From: Tupaia tana
Taxonomy: Eukaryota; Chordata; Mammalia; Scandentia; Tupaiidae
Length of the DNA stretch: 64,000 nt
NCBI GenBank assembly: GCA_026018925.1
Contig: JAKSZU010000006.1
Span: 130,489,592-130,553,591, forward strand
Direction of reading: 5' to 3'
A program made the translations under genes and the position numbers. The notes below the pieces were generated by a model, which made no database searches, was not told where the DNA came from, and saw nothing but the letters and a program-made list of their open reading frames with translations. Positions 44,727-56,209 of the stretch are shown here, piece after piece (position 1 is the first letter of the stretch; the number at the start of each line of letters is the position of its first letter).

Positions 44727-44742
44727 AAAAATGTGGAGTTTT
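44727..44742. repeat. Right target-site duplication of the complete L1
   Basis: It is an exact copy of 38652-38667, directly after the A-rich tail. Confidence 0.95.
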
Positions 44743-44774
44743 CACCAGCTGATTAGAAATAACTAACAGACTCT

Positions 44775-44987
44775 AATCTTTCCAGAGAGAGTGTGAGAGG
44801 GAGAAAGCAACCTCTTCCCCCTAACGTGGCATGGTCACAATCCCTTCTCCTCCATTCCCCATCCTTTTGGGATTTGGGTTATGGACATAACACTGGCATA
44901 TTTTCCAAGCCACCAAGCTGAAATTTAAACCATGCAGTAGGCCATGTGAGATTAGAATCTTTTTACTACAAGACCATAGAGCTGGCT
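44775..44987 (-). mobile_element. tRNA-derived SINE, subfamily C
   Basis: The antisense copy shows CCAGAGAGAGTGTGAGAGGGAG, CATCCTTTTGGGATTTGGG and CTACAAGACCATAGAGCTGGC. Confidence 0.7.
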
Positions 44988-45289
44988 GAATTTGATGAGA
45001 TTTAATAGCATATTTTCAGTGTTCAACCTTCATACAGTGAACATCAATCTCCATCACAGGAAGTTCTTAATAATGCACACTTCAGTATTATTTAGTCTTT
45101 AGGCCCAAGAAATTACATGGAAGTGAAGTATCTTCTAACAATGTTTGAGATGGGCCTTAAGTGAGTGAGGAAGCCTGAGAGGAGGGGTAAGACCTGGGAG
45201 CATTTATACTGCTGTTTTCCTTGTTAGAATACCAGCGCCCGCTAAAGAGAAAGATACTCCCAAAGCACTGTCATCTGGTTATCTGTGGT

Positions 45290-45455
45290 CAAAGAAATGA
45301 CCTCTAGCTATCTGATATATTTAAATCCTCACAGCCTCTATAAAGTAAATAGTTCTACTTCCTCCATTTTATGGGTGCAGAAATTGAGTCACAGAGAAGT
45401 TAACAACTCCCCAAGGTTAGACACTAGGTGGCAGATTCGGAATTTAAGACAGAGA
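45290..45455 (-). mobile_element. MIR SINE remnant
   Basis: The antisense core is AAATCCTCACAGCCTCTATAAAG, CATTTTATGGGTGCAGAAATTGAGTCACAGAGAAGTTAAC and AAGGTTAGACACTAGGTGGCAG. Confidence 0.8.
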
Positions 45456-45494
45456 ACATTCCCAAGAGTGCAGGTTATACCATTGGTGCCTGGC

Positions 45495-45700
45495 AGTGTT
45501 TCCTCTAAGTATGGTCCCTCAACCGCCTTCATCAAAATCTCATATAATAATTGTTAAATATAATGTTAAAATATATGTTTCAGCCTTATCCCAGAACTGC
45601 CAAATCAGAACTTCTGGGATCAGGTCTGGGAATCTGCATATCAGTAAAATTCTTTCAGATGGCATTTATGATCACTGCATTTTGAGACTCTTTTAGCCAA
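45495..45700. mobile_element. hAT-Charlie-like DNA element remnant
   Basis: CCAGAACTGCCAAATCAGAACTTCTGGGATCAGGTCTGGGAATCTGCATATCAG is the typical phrase of a small non-autonomous hAT element. The family is not assigned. Confidence 0.5.
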
Positions 45701-46024
45701 AAGAGTGAGGTTGGCAAGACCTTCTCTCCTGAGAAGGAAAGAAGAGAAAGCACAGCAGAAATGGAATCTGTGTGCAAAAACCATCCAGTACTCTAATAGA
45801 TACTCCAATGCACATGGAGTATGAACTCACTAGCAGGCCTCGGTGGTCTCATTCCACCCACCCCTCTCCAGCCATGCATCTGTTCATCTCTGGAGGCTTC
45901 CTCTAACTGAGGGATTCTCATTCTGACTGCACACTTGAGTCACTGCTGAGAGCCTTTAAGAAAAAAAGTCCTAGAAATAATGCAAACCAATCAAATCAGA
46001 GTCTCTGGGGAGCCCAAAGAACTG

Positions 46025-46127
46025 ATATATATGTATGTATATGTATATGTGTGTGTGTGTGTGTGTATATGTACATATATGTGTATGTACACATACACAC
46101 ACATATATATATACATATACATATATA
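46025..46127. repeat. (TA/TG)n compound microsatellite at a SINE tail
   Basis: About 100 bp of alternating TA, TG and CA units lie directly at the tail side of the antisense SINE at 46128. Confidence 0.95.
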
Positions 46128-46338
46128 ATTTTAGAGAATTTTTGCTATAGGGCATGTGCACTTGTCAGAAAGACAGAGACAGAAAGCAAGAAATCACCCC
46201 TGAGGGGATGGCCACGGCCACACCACACCACAATCCTCCGTCTCCTCTCAGGATTTTGGGCACAAATGCACACATGCCTGGCGTGAGTTTTAAGCCACTG
46301 GGCCCAGTGAGTAACCATTATACCACCAGCTGGTCCTG
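46128..46338 (-). mobile_element. tRNA-derived SINE, subfamily A, head shortened
   Basis: The antisense copy has AGAGAATTTTTGCTATAGGGCATG and a body with a duplicated GGCCAC. It lacks part of the B-box region before CACCAGCTGGTCC. Confidence 0.85.
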
Positions 46339-46444
46339 AGAACTATTTTTGTTTTTAATTTTTTTCCACAAGATTCCCATGTGCAGCTAGAGTTAATAAC
46401 TATTGTTCTTCAACAATAATTCTTAACCTGAATTTTTAACAAAT

Positions 46445-48430
46445 ACCTCCACAGTGATTGATTTTCATGTTATGCTCTGCAAAACATCCTTCAAGAAACT
46501 ATATCTCTAAAGTTAAGAATGTTGGCAAAATTAAGGCATGGCTGGTTTGCTTGATCCAAAGACTGGGCAGTCTTAAATCATATGTCAGAGACTGAGTGGA
46601 AGGGGTCTCTCCGTAGGCCAGCAAGCTCAGTTATAGCCTCTCCTCACGCCTGACTCACTTAGCCAGAGTTTCCCATTTTATAAAAGAAGAGACCTAATCA
46701 GCTATGGACACCCTGGGTACACTTCCACTAGAACAGCCATATGGTAGATGGAAGGGACCACTGTCTCCCAGTTGCAATCTCTGGGGCTCATTTCTGAACC
46801 CAGTCCTCACTCCACACACAGATTCAAGTCTTCAGAGTTCTATCATTGCTCTTTCCCTGTTTAGTCATCACCTTCCATTCTGGGTGGAACCTCTGAAGAC
46901 ACAAAACATCTGACTTGTCCATCAGGGTTTTCAACTTTTGGTATAGCACCAGAAATCCACCCAAAAGGACTCTCTATCCTTCCTTCATCACCTCTAAAAA
47001 TAGTAGGTTAATTCTCCTAGATGGAAATCCTTTTGTGTCTGCTTAGCAGAAAGCTTGAGGTACTGATGGGAGGAGAGCAAGTGAAATGGAAGTCAAGTAA
47101 AGCAGGAGAGGCTGTCTCTGGGATGGATTTCTGTGGATTTGCTTTCTACATCTTATTCCTTCAATCACCCACTGACAACATGCACCCACTCTTCATTCAT
47201 CCATTTATCAGAGGAGGTGCTCCTAAGGGAGGAAATTTAGAGCATTGGAAAGGTGATGATCTGGATGGATCCTCAGGGGTGCTTTTTGTGCAGTCTTCTT
47301 GTTCATTGAAGTAATGATTACTGCCCAATTATCCTTTCTTCAAATTTCACACATGTGTTTCATATCAAAAATCCTGGGCCTATACCAAACTTTGGGGAGT
47401 CAAGACCTATGACAGAGTATAGAATCTTACCTGCACCTACAGATTGACGTTCCTAAATAGAACAGGTATTAAGTGAGGCCTCGCCAGAGCATTTACTAGT
47501 TGCCCTTTCTGAAATACTTCGCCCTTTGCTTGATGGGCTTCCTAGAAGACAAAGTCTGTCACTATAGCCTCACCACTCTGTGGGCCTCAGTTTTAGTTAT
47601 ATTTTTTAAAAGGCTCCTACAAAATTCCTTCAGGGATTTCTTCTTGGGTTTTATGAGTCTCAAGGGGGAAACTTCACTCCACTGACTACAGAAGTCTTAC
47701 AATCTCATTGAAATGGGAAGCGAACTCTCACAAAACAGGATACAGTTAACCTTCATTATGTAAGCTAAAGAAGAATGAAATGATGTATCTATTGAATTTT
47801 CTAGAACTCTTCTTTAGAGAAAAATTAATGTTAATGCTGTTAATTTGTATATTTACCTGATGATTTAAAAATACTTCTGCCTGGAGTGAATAAACTTCTT
47901 TATATCATTTTTTAATTCAGCTTTATACTACCTGGCAAGATCTAGCTCATCACAATAATTTATTTTAATTAAAATTTCCTCGGGCCATTACTCAGAAGTA
48001 CGCTCTCTCCCTAAAAACCTAGTCATCATGAAGATGCTCTCCCTGCCTCCCTGCATCTCTTTTCCATTGTCACTTACTCAGGTTTTGGGAGGCTATGAAA
48101 CTTTCACACAATGAAGGCACAATCTAAGTAATTGAGGACAGCTAAAGACTTGTGTTTTCTCATCTCTATTACAGTAAATTTGATACTTTAAATGTACAAA
48201 AACCATTAAAATAAATAGCAAATTTGAATTGAAACTATCATTTTAGAAATATATGTACATACGCATACATCATTATCACAGGCACATTGGCTCAGAGAAG
48301 ATTTGTACTTCTCTTATTAACACTTGAGAATTCCCTTTTCATCTCTGTGATAATGATAATAATCAGAACTTAAGGATTAGTAAATGGTCATAGCTATATA
48401 GCAATAGTCATAAAGACTGTAAACTACTAA
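46445..48430. other. Intergenic, no gene or repeat recognised
   Basis: This is about 2 kb of apparently unique sequence. Open frames of up to 97 codons (47021-47314) show no family features. It is one of the few long SINE-free stretches outside CMAS. Confidence 0.4.
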
Positions 48431-48437
48431 TGATCCT

Positions 48438-48673
48438 AGGGGCCAAAAGGTGGTTTGGAGGTTAAGACAACTGGATCTCACATGGCTGATTGCATGTTAG
48501 ACATAGAAGCTTAAAACACATGCCTGGTGCACGTGCACACATGCCCAAAATCCTGAGAGGAGAATGGAAGAGAAGAGACTGTGGTGTGACCATCCCCTCT
48601 GGGAGGTAACTTCTCACTTTTTGTCTGTCACTCTCTCTCTTTGTCTCTCTCCGTTAAGTGCGCACTCTATAGC
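48438..48673 (+). mobile_element. tRNA-derived SINE, subfamily B, with microsatellite tail
   Basis: The sense copy begins GGGGCCAAAAGGTGGTTTGGAGG and ends GCGCACTCTATAGC, where the tail becomes (TA/TG)n. Confidence 0.85.
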
Positions 48674-48683
48674 TATATATATA

Positions 48684-48738
<55 letters not shown>

Positions 48739-48781
48739 ATACATATATATATATGAATATATATAAATACACATATATATA
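48674..48781. repeat. (TA/TG)n microsatellite at a SINE tail
   Basis: It directly follows the CTATAGC end of the SINE at 48438, so it grew from the A-rich tail. Confidence 0.95.
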
Positions 48782-48844
48782 TGAACAACAACAAAATGCT
48801 CAGATATATTTACCCAAATCTATTTAGTTATAGCTTGAAATTAT

Positions 48845-49580
48845 GCTCCTCTACTTTGGAAGGGTAATAATTCTAACTGTCCTTACCTAAATGGAGCACT
48901 CAGCATTTGCCTATAATCAGATTTCTGACTGGCTACTTATAGGACTAGGTGGCTGGATGACTCCTTATTTATTCTCAATCAACTAGCTTTCATCCAGCAT
49001 AGCCATAGGGGCTATTTCCTACTTTCTCCTCTGTTGACTGAAAAAATTCCATCCAGGACTGTACATGTGTAGCCATTTAGAAAAGGTACCAACAATTCTT
49101 TTATTATATTAAAGTAAAATTAAATAAGACCAATATAAACATTATTTAAATGTTACATTATTCCCTTTTTAACACTGATTTTTCAGCTGCCTGACTCTCA
49201 TTGGTATTTTACAGATGTGTAAATGAGCTGCTTAAAGATAAAAATATTTCTACACATTACAAGGAGAGATTACCAAAAATGAAAAAGTTACAATGCACAT
49301 ACATTGTCTGAGCCTCAAAAACCACTCTACCAGATTTATTTACCCTACAGATAGTAACTTTTGTTTATTCTTTTCACTTATAATTGATCTTTGCTTAACT
49401 TTATGTTGGAAGGATGACTGGTAAAGTCTTTCATTACATTCAGAACATATCAAGAGATATTGAAAAGCAAGAATCAATAGTATATTGTGACTGGTTTGAC
49501 TTGAAAGGTGGAGGAAAAGCAGAATTAAATGACTCTTAAACATTCATGCTTACAGAATCAGAAAGTTGAGCTGGTAGTTA
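48845..49580. other. Intergenic, nothing recognised
   Basis: The DNA is AT-rich, without a gene or a repeat that I can name. Confidence 0.4.
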
Positions 49581-49589
49581 GACAGGAAC

Positions 49590-49760
49590 ATGTCCATTCA
49601 TTCTTTAATTCATTCATTCTTCCATTCAACACATACTTATTGAACAATTTCTGCAGGCAATACACTGCATCAGTCCCTGAAAAGGCTTCCTACAAGACCT
49701 CTGTAAGTTTTCAATAACATTGAGAGAAAAAGACTTATACAATGTGAAACAGTTAAGTAA
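49590..49760 (-). mobile_element. L2 LINE 3' end remnant
   Basis: CATTCATTCTTCCATTCAACACATACTTATTGAAC...AATACACTGCATCAGTCCCTG is the antisense L2 end. Confidence 0.6.
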
Positions 49761-49914
49761 TAATGGCAGAGAATATATGATTAGGTAAAAAAATAAAATT
49801 GACTAGTGCAGACATGAAGTACCAGGAGAATACAAAAATAGGACTAATGTGGGTTGCAGTATTGAAACTGAGATTTTTGGAAGGCATAGAACTTAAGCTG
49901 GTCCATGAACTCAA

Positions 49915-50110
49915 TTCAGAGCTAATATTTATTAAGCATCTCTTATGAATGCTGTACTGAGCAAGGTGGAATTGGGGTTAAAAAATAAACAGGGCATTGA
50001 CCCTAACTGGCAAGAACTTTACAAACTAGAATGGGAAATGAACATATGCCTAATAACATGATGCCTAAATGGTAAGTGTGGGAAGTGAAATATAGAGACT
50101 TTGGAAAGCC
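49915..50110 (-). mobile_element. L2 LINE 3' end remnant
   Basis: AGCTAATATTTATTAAGCATCTCTTATGAATGCTG...AACAGGGCATTGACCCTAACTGGCAAGAACTTTACAAACTAG is the antisense L2 end. Confidence 0.6.
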
Positions 50111-51050
50111 AATGATGAAGAAATCAGCATAAATGGAGGTACAAGGAGTAGAATATATCAGAGCAGATTTTCCAATAGCTAGTATTAAACCAATTATGGG
50201 GTGAAATGCATCAAAGGTGCAAACAAATGCAAGTGAGCAAGAAAGTGTCAGTTAATGAAACCTTAGAAGAATTAGTAAGATTTAGCAATTACTTATTGAC
50301 TACAAAGGGATAGGGGATGGAAGGGAAACGAAGGAGGAAGAGGGAAAAACAAGAGACAGATCGTCAAATTAAGGTTATTACCACATATATAATTTTCAAC
50401 AAAGAACCTTACAAGTTAAATGTGGTTTTTTCCCCTGAGCTCCTCCCATAACCTCCAGTGTTCACCCCGTTCCTGTACAGTTTCTGGTATCTACACTTGT
50501 CCTCTTACTACTATGTCTTTGAACTGTCCCATTTCTGCCATACAGTGCAGATATCTGGCATATACTGTGTACACCATAAAGATGTACAAAAATTTCTTAT
50601 TTACAGTTAAATGTAAATAATTTAATAATTTACAGTTAAATGATAATAAATTACAGTTAAGTGTAGTTTCTTATTTACATTTACATTTAACTGTAAATAA
50701 GAAATTATAAAACAAAATAAAATTAGAAAAAAAATCTCTGTATCAAACTCCTACAAATTCTTAAAAAGCATACCTGCAGGTATGACAAAGACTAATATCC
50801 TTAGTAATGTGGAAATAATAAATTAATTGGTGTTTTAAAAAAATGTGACAGAGGGAGAGGAGTAGTGGGAGGCAGTTTGGATGAGAAAATGAATATTAAG
50901 TTATTTCATAAGCTTCATGGAAGTTAAAAAGCAAAGCAATTGGTCAAAGTTTGGGAGGAGAGATTCAGAATTTCTGAAAAAAAGAGAACCCCCGTGAGTG
51001 TGGATCATAGGGCAATTTGTCTGCAGCACGCCTCCAGGGTTGCTGGGATG

Positions 51051-51160
51051 GACTTGGTCCTCCTAGCTGGCCTGACTGCTGCTTGCTTCTACTCTCTGGG
51101 CAATGGACTTAGTCCTCCTAGCTGGCCTGACAGCTGCTTGCTTCTACTCTCTGGGCAATG
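51051..51160 (+). repeat. Two tandem 55-bp units (minisatellite seed)
   Basis: Two units, 51051-51105 and 51106-51160, differ at two positions (GACTTGGTCC/GACTTAGTCC and GACTGCT/GACAGCT). A short GGCAATGATCC echo follows. Confidence 0.95.
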
Positions 51161-51784
51161 ATCCAGGCAATGATCCTGGAAAAGGCCTAAGGCTGAGAAG
51201 TGGGAATTGAAAGAGCTAACCAGAGTCTATTTGTACATTCTCTAATCTTACTCTGCTCTCCAGGAGCAAAGATACACATGGTGGATGTGAGTCAAAGTTA
51301 GGACATGACATTTTCACTGAAATGTAGATGCCCACTGATAAGTACTGATGGCATCTGATCATTATACAGAGTAAATGAAAAACTACATGATGACCTAAAG
51401 GTATTTTACTCATCTTTAATGAAAGAACCGTTGACAATGTATACTATTGTACTTGTGTGCAGCAAGATACAACCTTTGTTGTATTAGTAATAGAATTGAA
51501 CTCATGGGTACAGAATATTTTTTTAAATTTACTTATTTCATTTCATTTTCTTGTATACATTCAATCAAATTATTTAGCTTACAAAATGGATATTTCAATA
51601 GGTGAACATTCTCCCTAGTACAGTTGATAAAACTATAAAATATTCAACAGATAATACCACATTTCTTTGTCCCGCTAAGGTTTTGCCTCCCTATTTTACA
51701 CACACTATATCTGGTATTTATATCTATATACTGTGTTCTATATTCTTTAGTCAATCAGTTTCAGTCATAGAGTGCAGACACTCG

Positions 51785-51817
51785 ATATATATGTGTGTAT
51801 ATATACATACATACATA

Positions 51818-51873
<56 letters not shown>

Positions 51874-51900
51874 TACACATACATATATATACACATATAT
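51785..51900. repeat. (TA/TG)n microsatellite at a SINE tail
   Basis: It lies between the left target duplication (ACACTCGATATATA) and the antisense SINE body, so it arose from the SINE tail. Confidence 0.95.
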
Positions 51901-52151
51901 TTTAGAGGTTTTTGCTATAGAGCATGTGTGCTCACCTGAAAGACAGAGAGAGACAGAGACAGAAAGTGAGAAATCACCACGCAGGAAGGATGGCCACACC
52001 GCAATCCCTTCTCCTCCATTCTCCTCTCGGGATCTTGGGCACGCAGGCACACACGCCTGGCGTGAGTTTAAGCCACTGGGTCCGGGACTCAAACCGCAGT
52101 CAACTACATGGGAGTTCAGCGATATAGCCACTACACTATCTGCTGGTCCCA
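51901..52151 (-). mobile_element. tRNA-derived SINE, subfamily A, inside the L1 3' UTR
   Basis: The antisense copy runs from TTTAGAGGTTTTTGCTATAG to CTGCTGGTCCC. ACACTCGATATATA (left of the microsatellite) and ACACTCAGTATATA (right) are the target duplication. Confidence 0.92.
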
Positions 52152-52659
52152 ACACTCAGTATATATTAAGTGGGGACATACAATGTCTCTCCTTCATTGC
52201 CTGGCTTGCTTCACTCAGCAGTAAATCTTCCATATTTATCCACTTCCTGTCAAAAGCCAGGGTTTTGTTGTTTTTTTATGGCTGAATAGTATTCCATAGA
52301 GTATATGTGCCACAGTTTTTCTATCCATTCATCTGTTTATGGGCATTTGGGTTGTTTCCATGACTTAGCAATTGTAAATAGTGCCGCAATAAACATCGAT
52401 GTGCAAGCACTTTTCCAATTAAGTATTCTTCTGTCCTTTGGGTAGATACCAAGGAGTGGGATTGCTGGACCATATGGTAGTTCTATTTGTAGATTTTTGA
52501 GGAGTCTCCAAATTGTTCTCCATAGTGGCTGGACCAATTTACATTCCCACCAGCAGTGTAAGAGAGTTCCCCTTTCACCACACCCCCACCAGCACTTATC
52601 GTTTTTAATTATTTGACACTGTAGTTTTTCCAAATTTTTATCTTAGAAAAACAAACCAC

Positions 52660-52912
52660 AGGGACCAAGCAGATGGTGCAATAGTGTAAAGGTTTAATGG
52701 TTATGTCAGTGAACTCTCGTTGGTTTGACCATGGTTCAGTCCTGGACCCAGAGACTTAAAATTCACACCAGAAGCATGTGTGCGTGCCCAAGATCCCAAG
52801 AGGAGAATGGAGGAGAAGGGATTGCAGCATAGCCATTCCTCCTGGGGAATGATTTCTTGCTTTCTGTCTCTCCAGTGAGCACATGCACCCTATAGCAAAA
52901 ATTTCTCTTTAA
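52660..52912 (+). mobile_element. tRNA-derived SINE, A/B type
   Basis: The head is GGGACCAAGCAGATGGTGCAATAG, with a short insertion before TTAATGGTTATGTC. The body is complete and ends GCACCCTATAGC, with an A-tail running into a purine microsatellite. Confidence 0.85.
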
Positions 52913-52967
<55 letters not shown>

Positions 52968-53016
52968 GGAAGGAAGGAAGGAAGGAAGGAAGGAAGGAAG
53001 GAAGGAAGGAAGGAAA
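52913..53016. repeat. (GA)n(GGAA)n microsatellite at a SINE tail
   Basis: About 45 bp of GA and then about 50 bp of GGAA units follow the A-rich tail of the SINE at 52660. Confidence 0.95.
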
Positions 53017-53142
53017 AAGAAACACTAAGTACAAAAGGAATTTTAGAACTGGTTATTAAAATTCTTCCATGAAAGTGGAAATAAAAGGCTAAGAATAGTT
53101 TTTCAAATCATCTGCATCTAGGTATCATTAAATAGTTTATTT

Positions 53143-53381
53143 TTTCTAAGGTTTTGCCATAGAGCTTGTGTGTTTGTGGGAGAGAGACAGAGAATACAAG
53201 TGAGAAATCGCCCCTGGGCAGAATGGCAACACTGTAATCCCTTCTCCATTCTCCTCTCAGGCTTTTGAGCACAAATTCAGACACACCTGGTGTGAACTTT
53301 TGAATCACCAGGTCAGGGACCTAAACAGTGGTCAGCCATGTGGGAGTCTGGTGCCTTAACCACCTTACCACCTACTGGTCC
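53143..53381 (-). mobile_element. tRNA-derived SINE, subfamily B
   Basis: The antisense copy starts AAGGTTTTGCCATAGAGC and ends CACCTACTGGTCCC. ATTAAATAGTTT and ACTAAACAGTTT flank it. Confidence 0.85.
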
Positions 53382-53656
53382 CACTAAACAGTTTTAATGG
53401 GACAAAGCCAAGCAATGATCAGCGTCTACATTTACTGAATGCTCTGACATGCAGGACCAATCCTTCTTGATTTACCTCCCAAGTTATCTCAGCCACTCTT
53501 AGAAGTCCAAGATTTCCAGGTCATTTGTCATGATGCAGGTGCTCATTCCCATTCTGTTTTGTAAATCTAATCTGATTGAACTCTCACACTTCCCCCACTT
53601 TCTCTAATCTCCTAGTGGACCCCTTGGAACAACACAGCAGTCATTAGAGAGATTCT

Positions 53657-53922
53657 ATTTTTTTTTTTTTTTTGAGAGTGTTTGCTACAGGGCATGTGTG
53701 TTCACCAGAAAGACAGAGAGAGACAGAGAGACAGAAAGCGAGAAATCACCCCCCAGGGGGGATGGTCATGCTGCAATCCCTTCTCCTCCATTCTCCTCTC
53801 AGGATCTTGGGCTCGCACGCACACGCACCCAGCGTGAATATAAGCCACCGGGTCTGGGATTCAAATCGCGGTCGACTACATGGGAGTTCAGCAACATAGC
53901 CATTACACTAACTGCTGGTCCC
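53657..53922 (-). mobile_element. tRNA-derived SINE, subfamily A
   Basis: The antisense copy is near consensus. A perfect duplication AGAGAGATTCT flanks it at 53646-53656 and 53923-53933. Confidence 0.92.
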
Positions 53923-54206
53923 AGAGAGATTCTTATATCTAAGAGACTAGCCAGTCGTCTAAAAGATCTTTCAAACAGATCACCAAAACAGAAGTCTATC
54001 CGCACATTCTCCTATCCCCCCAAAATCACTGTATTATCAAGGCTTCATGTCTAGATAAATGCTATGGTCAGATAGTCAGTTGATTAGCCAAAAATCTATG
54101 CTTCATTTCTTTCAACAGTATCTAGCTTAATAGTCATAATACTTCCTGAATCTGATCATTTCTCACCATTTCCACAGCTATGAGCATAACCTAAGCTCTC
54201 CCCCGC

Positions 54207-54243
<37 letters not shown>

Positions 54244-54260
54244 CCACACACACACACATA
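54207..54260. repeat. (CT)n(CA)n microsatellite
   Basis: About 12 CT units run into about 15 CA units with one interruption. Confidence 0.95.
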
Positions 54261-54289
54261 TATACACACCATCACAAGAGCAATTTATC

Positions 54290-54545
54290 CCTGCACCTCA
54301 TAGGTCCATCCTCATCTATTAGGCAGAGTGACCTTTTGAAATTGTCTATTCAATGTTTCACACCTTTGTGGAAAATCCTCCATCTAGAATGAAATCTGAA
54401 CTTTTCACCATCCTTCCAAGCCCAGGTAACCCCACTCATCATTTACATTAGAACTCCTCTAGCACCTCCTCAGAATCTTTGAACAAACACCCCATTTTAG
54501 GCAGCTCTGAGTTTTTGCAACTAGATCACTATATTTTATCTTCTT
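54290..54545 (+). mobile_element. L2 LINE remnant
   Basis: GTGGAAAATCCTCCATCTAGAATGAAATCTGAACTTTTCACCATCC...CCCAGGTAACCCCACTCATC follows the L2 3' region. Confidence 0.5.
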
Positions 54546-54590
54546 CATAGTACATTGATGACTGGCATATCCCATATGTTAACTATATAT

Positions 54591-54662
54591 ATTGGGTCAT
54601 CAGAAAAGTTATGATGAATTTTTCTATGCCAAAAGGCATAATGCCTTTTCCAATGACTTTAT
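54591..54662. mobile_element. Mariner-type palindromic MITE (MADE1-like)
   Basis: TTGGGTCATCAGAAAAGTTATGATGAATTTTTCTATGCC is followed by its imperfect inverse ending CCTTTTCCAATGACTTT. It is preceded by TA and followed by a (TA)n run. Confidence 0.65.
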
Positions 54663-54665
54663 ATA

Positions 54666-54714
<49 letters not shown>

Positions 54715-54793
54715 ATATACACATATATATATATATATACATATATATATATGTATATATATATATGTATATACACACACACATATATATATA
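54659..54793. repeat. (TA/TG)n compound microsatellite
   Basis: About 135 bp of TA, TG and CA units abut the right end of the MITE. No SINE is attached here. Confidence 0.95.
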
Positions 54794-55065
54794 TGGACAC
54801 CCTTGGAATTTAAGCACCTTAAGTATAAGGAATCTTTCAAGTTCATCCTGTGGGCCTAGAAGCCTATATTACAGTGTCACATATAAGATGCTTGAAAGCA
54901 ATTTTGGCTGACTGATAAATGAACTGGGGATTAAGGTTCTTGGTTATACCTTTCGATTATTGACCTTAAGTAATTTCTTATCAAACTTGGATGATAATAT
55001 CCCAATGGTACCTTACAAATCTAAAATACTATGTTGTCATCAAATATAATCCTACTTTAGTTCTA

Positions 55066-55338
55066 TTTTTTTTTTTTTTTTTTTTTTGGAGAGGGTTTTT
55101 TTTTTGCTATAGGGCACGTGTGCTCGCCAGACATACAGAGACAGAGAGACAGAAAGCGAGAAATCACCCCCCACGGAGGATGGCCACGCCGCAATCCCTT
55201 CTCCATTCTCCTCTCGGAATCTTGGGCACGCACGCACACGTGCCCGGCGTGAGTTTTAAGCCACCGGGTCTGGGACGCAAACCACGGTCGACTACGTGGG
55301 AGTCCAGCGACATAGCCATTACGCTAACTGCTGGTCCC
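55066..55338 (-). mobile_element. tRNA-derived SINE, subfamily A
   Basis: The antisense copy is near consensus with CpGs kept. The tail side is poly(T) broken by GGAGAGGG. It ends CTAACTGCTGGTCCC. Confidence 0.92.
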
Positions 55339-55361
55339 AGTTCTCTCTAATTTTTTTCTTT

Positions 55362-55588
55362 AAAGCTTTGCTTATGTTTATTCATGATACCACATGTGCA
55401 TACCCAAGAAAGAAAGCACCCCACAACGAATGCTACAATCCCTTTTTCTACAATTTTATCCCATCAGGATCTTGGACATGACTGCGAAAACTCAGCTTGA
55501 AGCTGTTGGGACCAGGATTCAAATCCCAGTTGGTCATGTGAAACCCAGCTTCATCTGCACAGCACCAAACTGCTGTGCTTGGGGCTGG
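55362..55588 (-). mobile_element. tRNA-derived SINE, subfamily E
   Basis: The antisense copy has TTTATTCATGATACCACATGTGCATACC, CCCATCAGGATCTTGGACATG, GGATTCAAATCCC (B box) and GCTTGGGGCTGGCC. Confidence 0.65.
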
Positions 55589-55899
55589 CCTGGTTCTTTC
55601 TATTTCTATGATCATTTTTAATGTTGTGAGAAAATACAGGTTCGTAGGACTTGGTTCCTCCAACACTATAATCTATTTTCTTCATTTGCCAGAATCATTA
55701 GATCTTCTTTGCCTTGCTCTGATGGCCTTGTTATTCCTTGAATATCATCATTTTTAGCTCCATCATGTGTAATTTTGGCTCCAACATGAAGATGAAGACT
55801 TAAACAAAATAATACATGTTTGCCTTTCTCATTTACTAACCTCATTTATTTGAGGAAGGAAGTATCTGAGTAAATATCTATGAAGGTTAAATTTATTTT

Positions 55900-56120
55900 C
55901 ATTGCCAGAGGGTACATGAGCTCTTCAGAGATAAAGAGAGAGGGAGAAGGCAGCCCCCAATGGGACTTGGTTACGCCTAATCACTTCTCTATTTCTCTAT
56001 TTTTTTCAAGATCTGGGGTATGCACATGTGTCTGGTGTGCTTTTCAAGCCTCTGAAGCTAAAATTCAAACTGGTAGGCATGTGGGGTTGCATCCCTTAAA
56101 CACTCTACTACAAAATTGGT
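55900..56120 (-). mobile_element. tRNA-derived SINE, subfamily C
   Basis: The antisense copy has CATTGCCAGAGGGTACATGAGCTC and CCCCCAATGGGACTTGGTTACGCC. Its head end is decayed (CTCTACTACAAAATTGG). Confidence 0.75.
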
Positions 56121-56168
56121 TGAAAAGTTCATTTTTAAGAGAAATTAACAGCATTAAATCTGAATTAC

Positions 56169-56169
<1 letters not shown>

Positions 56170-56206
<37 letters not shown>
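56170..56206. repeat. (TG)n microsatellite
   Basis: About 17 TG units lie immediately beside the palindromic element at 56207. Confidence 0.95.

Positions 56207-56209
<3 letters not shown>

Larger units (their letters stand above)
45912..46440. mobile_element. hAT-Charlie-like DNA element split by a SINE
   Basis: The left half is GGGATTCTCATTCTGACTGCAC...AATCAGAGTCTCTGGGGAGCCCAAAGAACT and the right half ACAAGATTCCCATGTGCAGC...AACTATTGTTC. They are separated by the SINE and microsatellite at about 46023-46338. Confidence 0.5.
51510..52640 (-). mobile_element. L1 3' end (ORF2 C-terminus and 3' UTR), interrupted
   Basis: On the minus strand a frame at 52633-52337 still reads [20 protein letters not shown] and onward, almost identical to the C-terminus of the complete L1, so the two belong to closely related subfamilies. 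The 3' UTR lies toward 51510. A SINE with a microsatellite tail (about 51785-52151) splits it. Confidence 0.92.

Noticed and set aside
51602-52285. 227-codon open frame with long Tyr/Ile/Cys/Val runs
   Set aside because: It is translated L1 3' UTR, microsatellite and SINE.
54583-54911. Tyr/Ile-repeat peptides
   Set aside because: They are products of translating the (TA/TG)n microsatellite in every frame.
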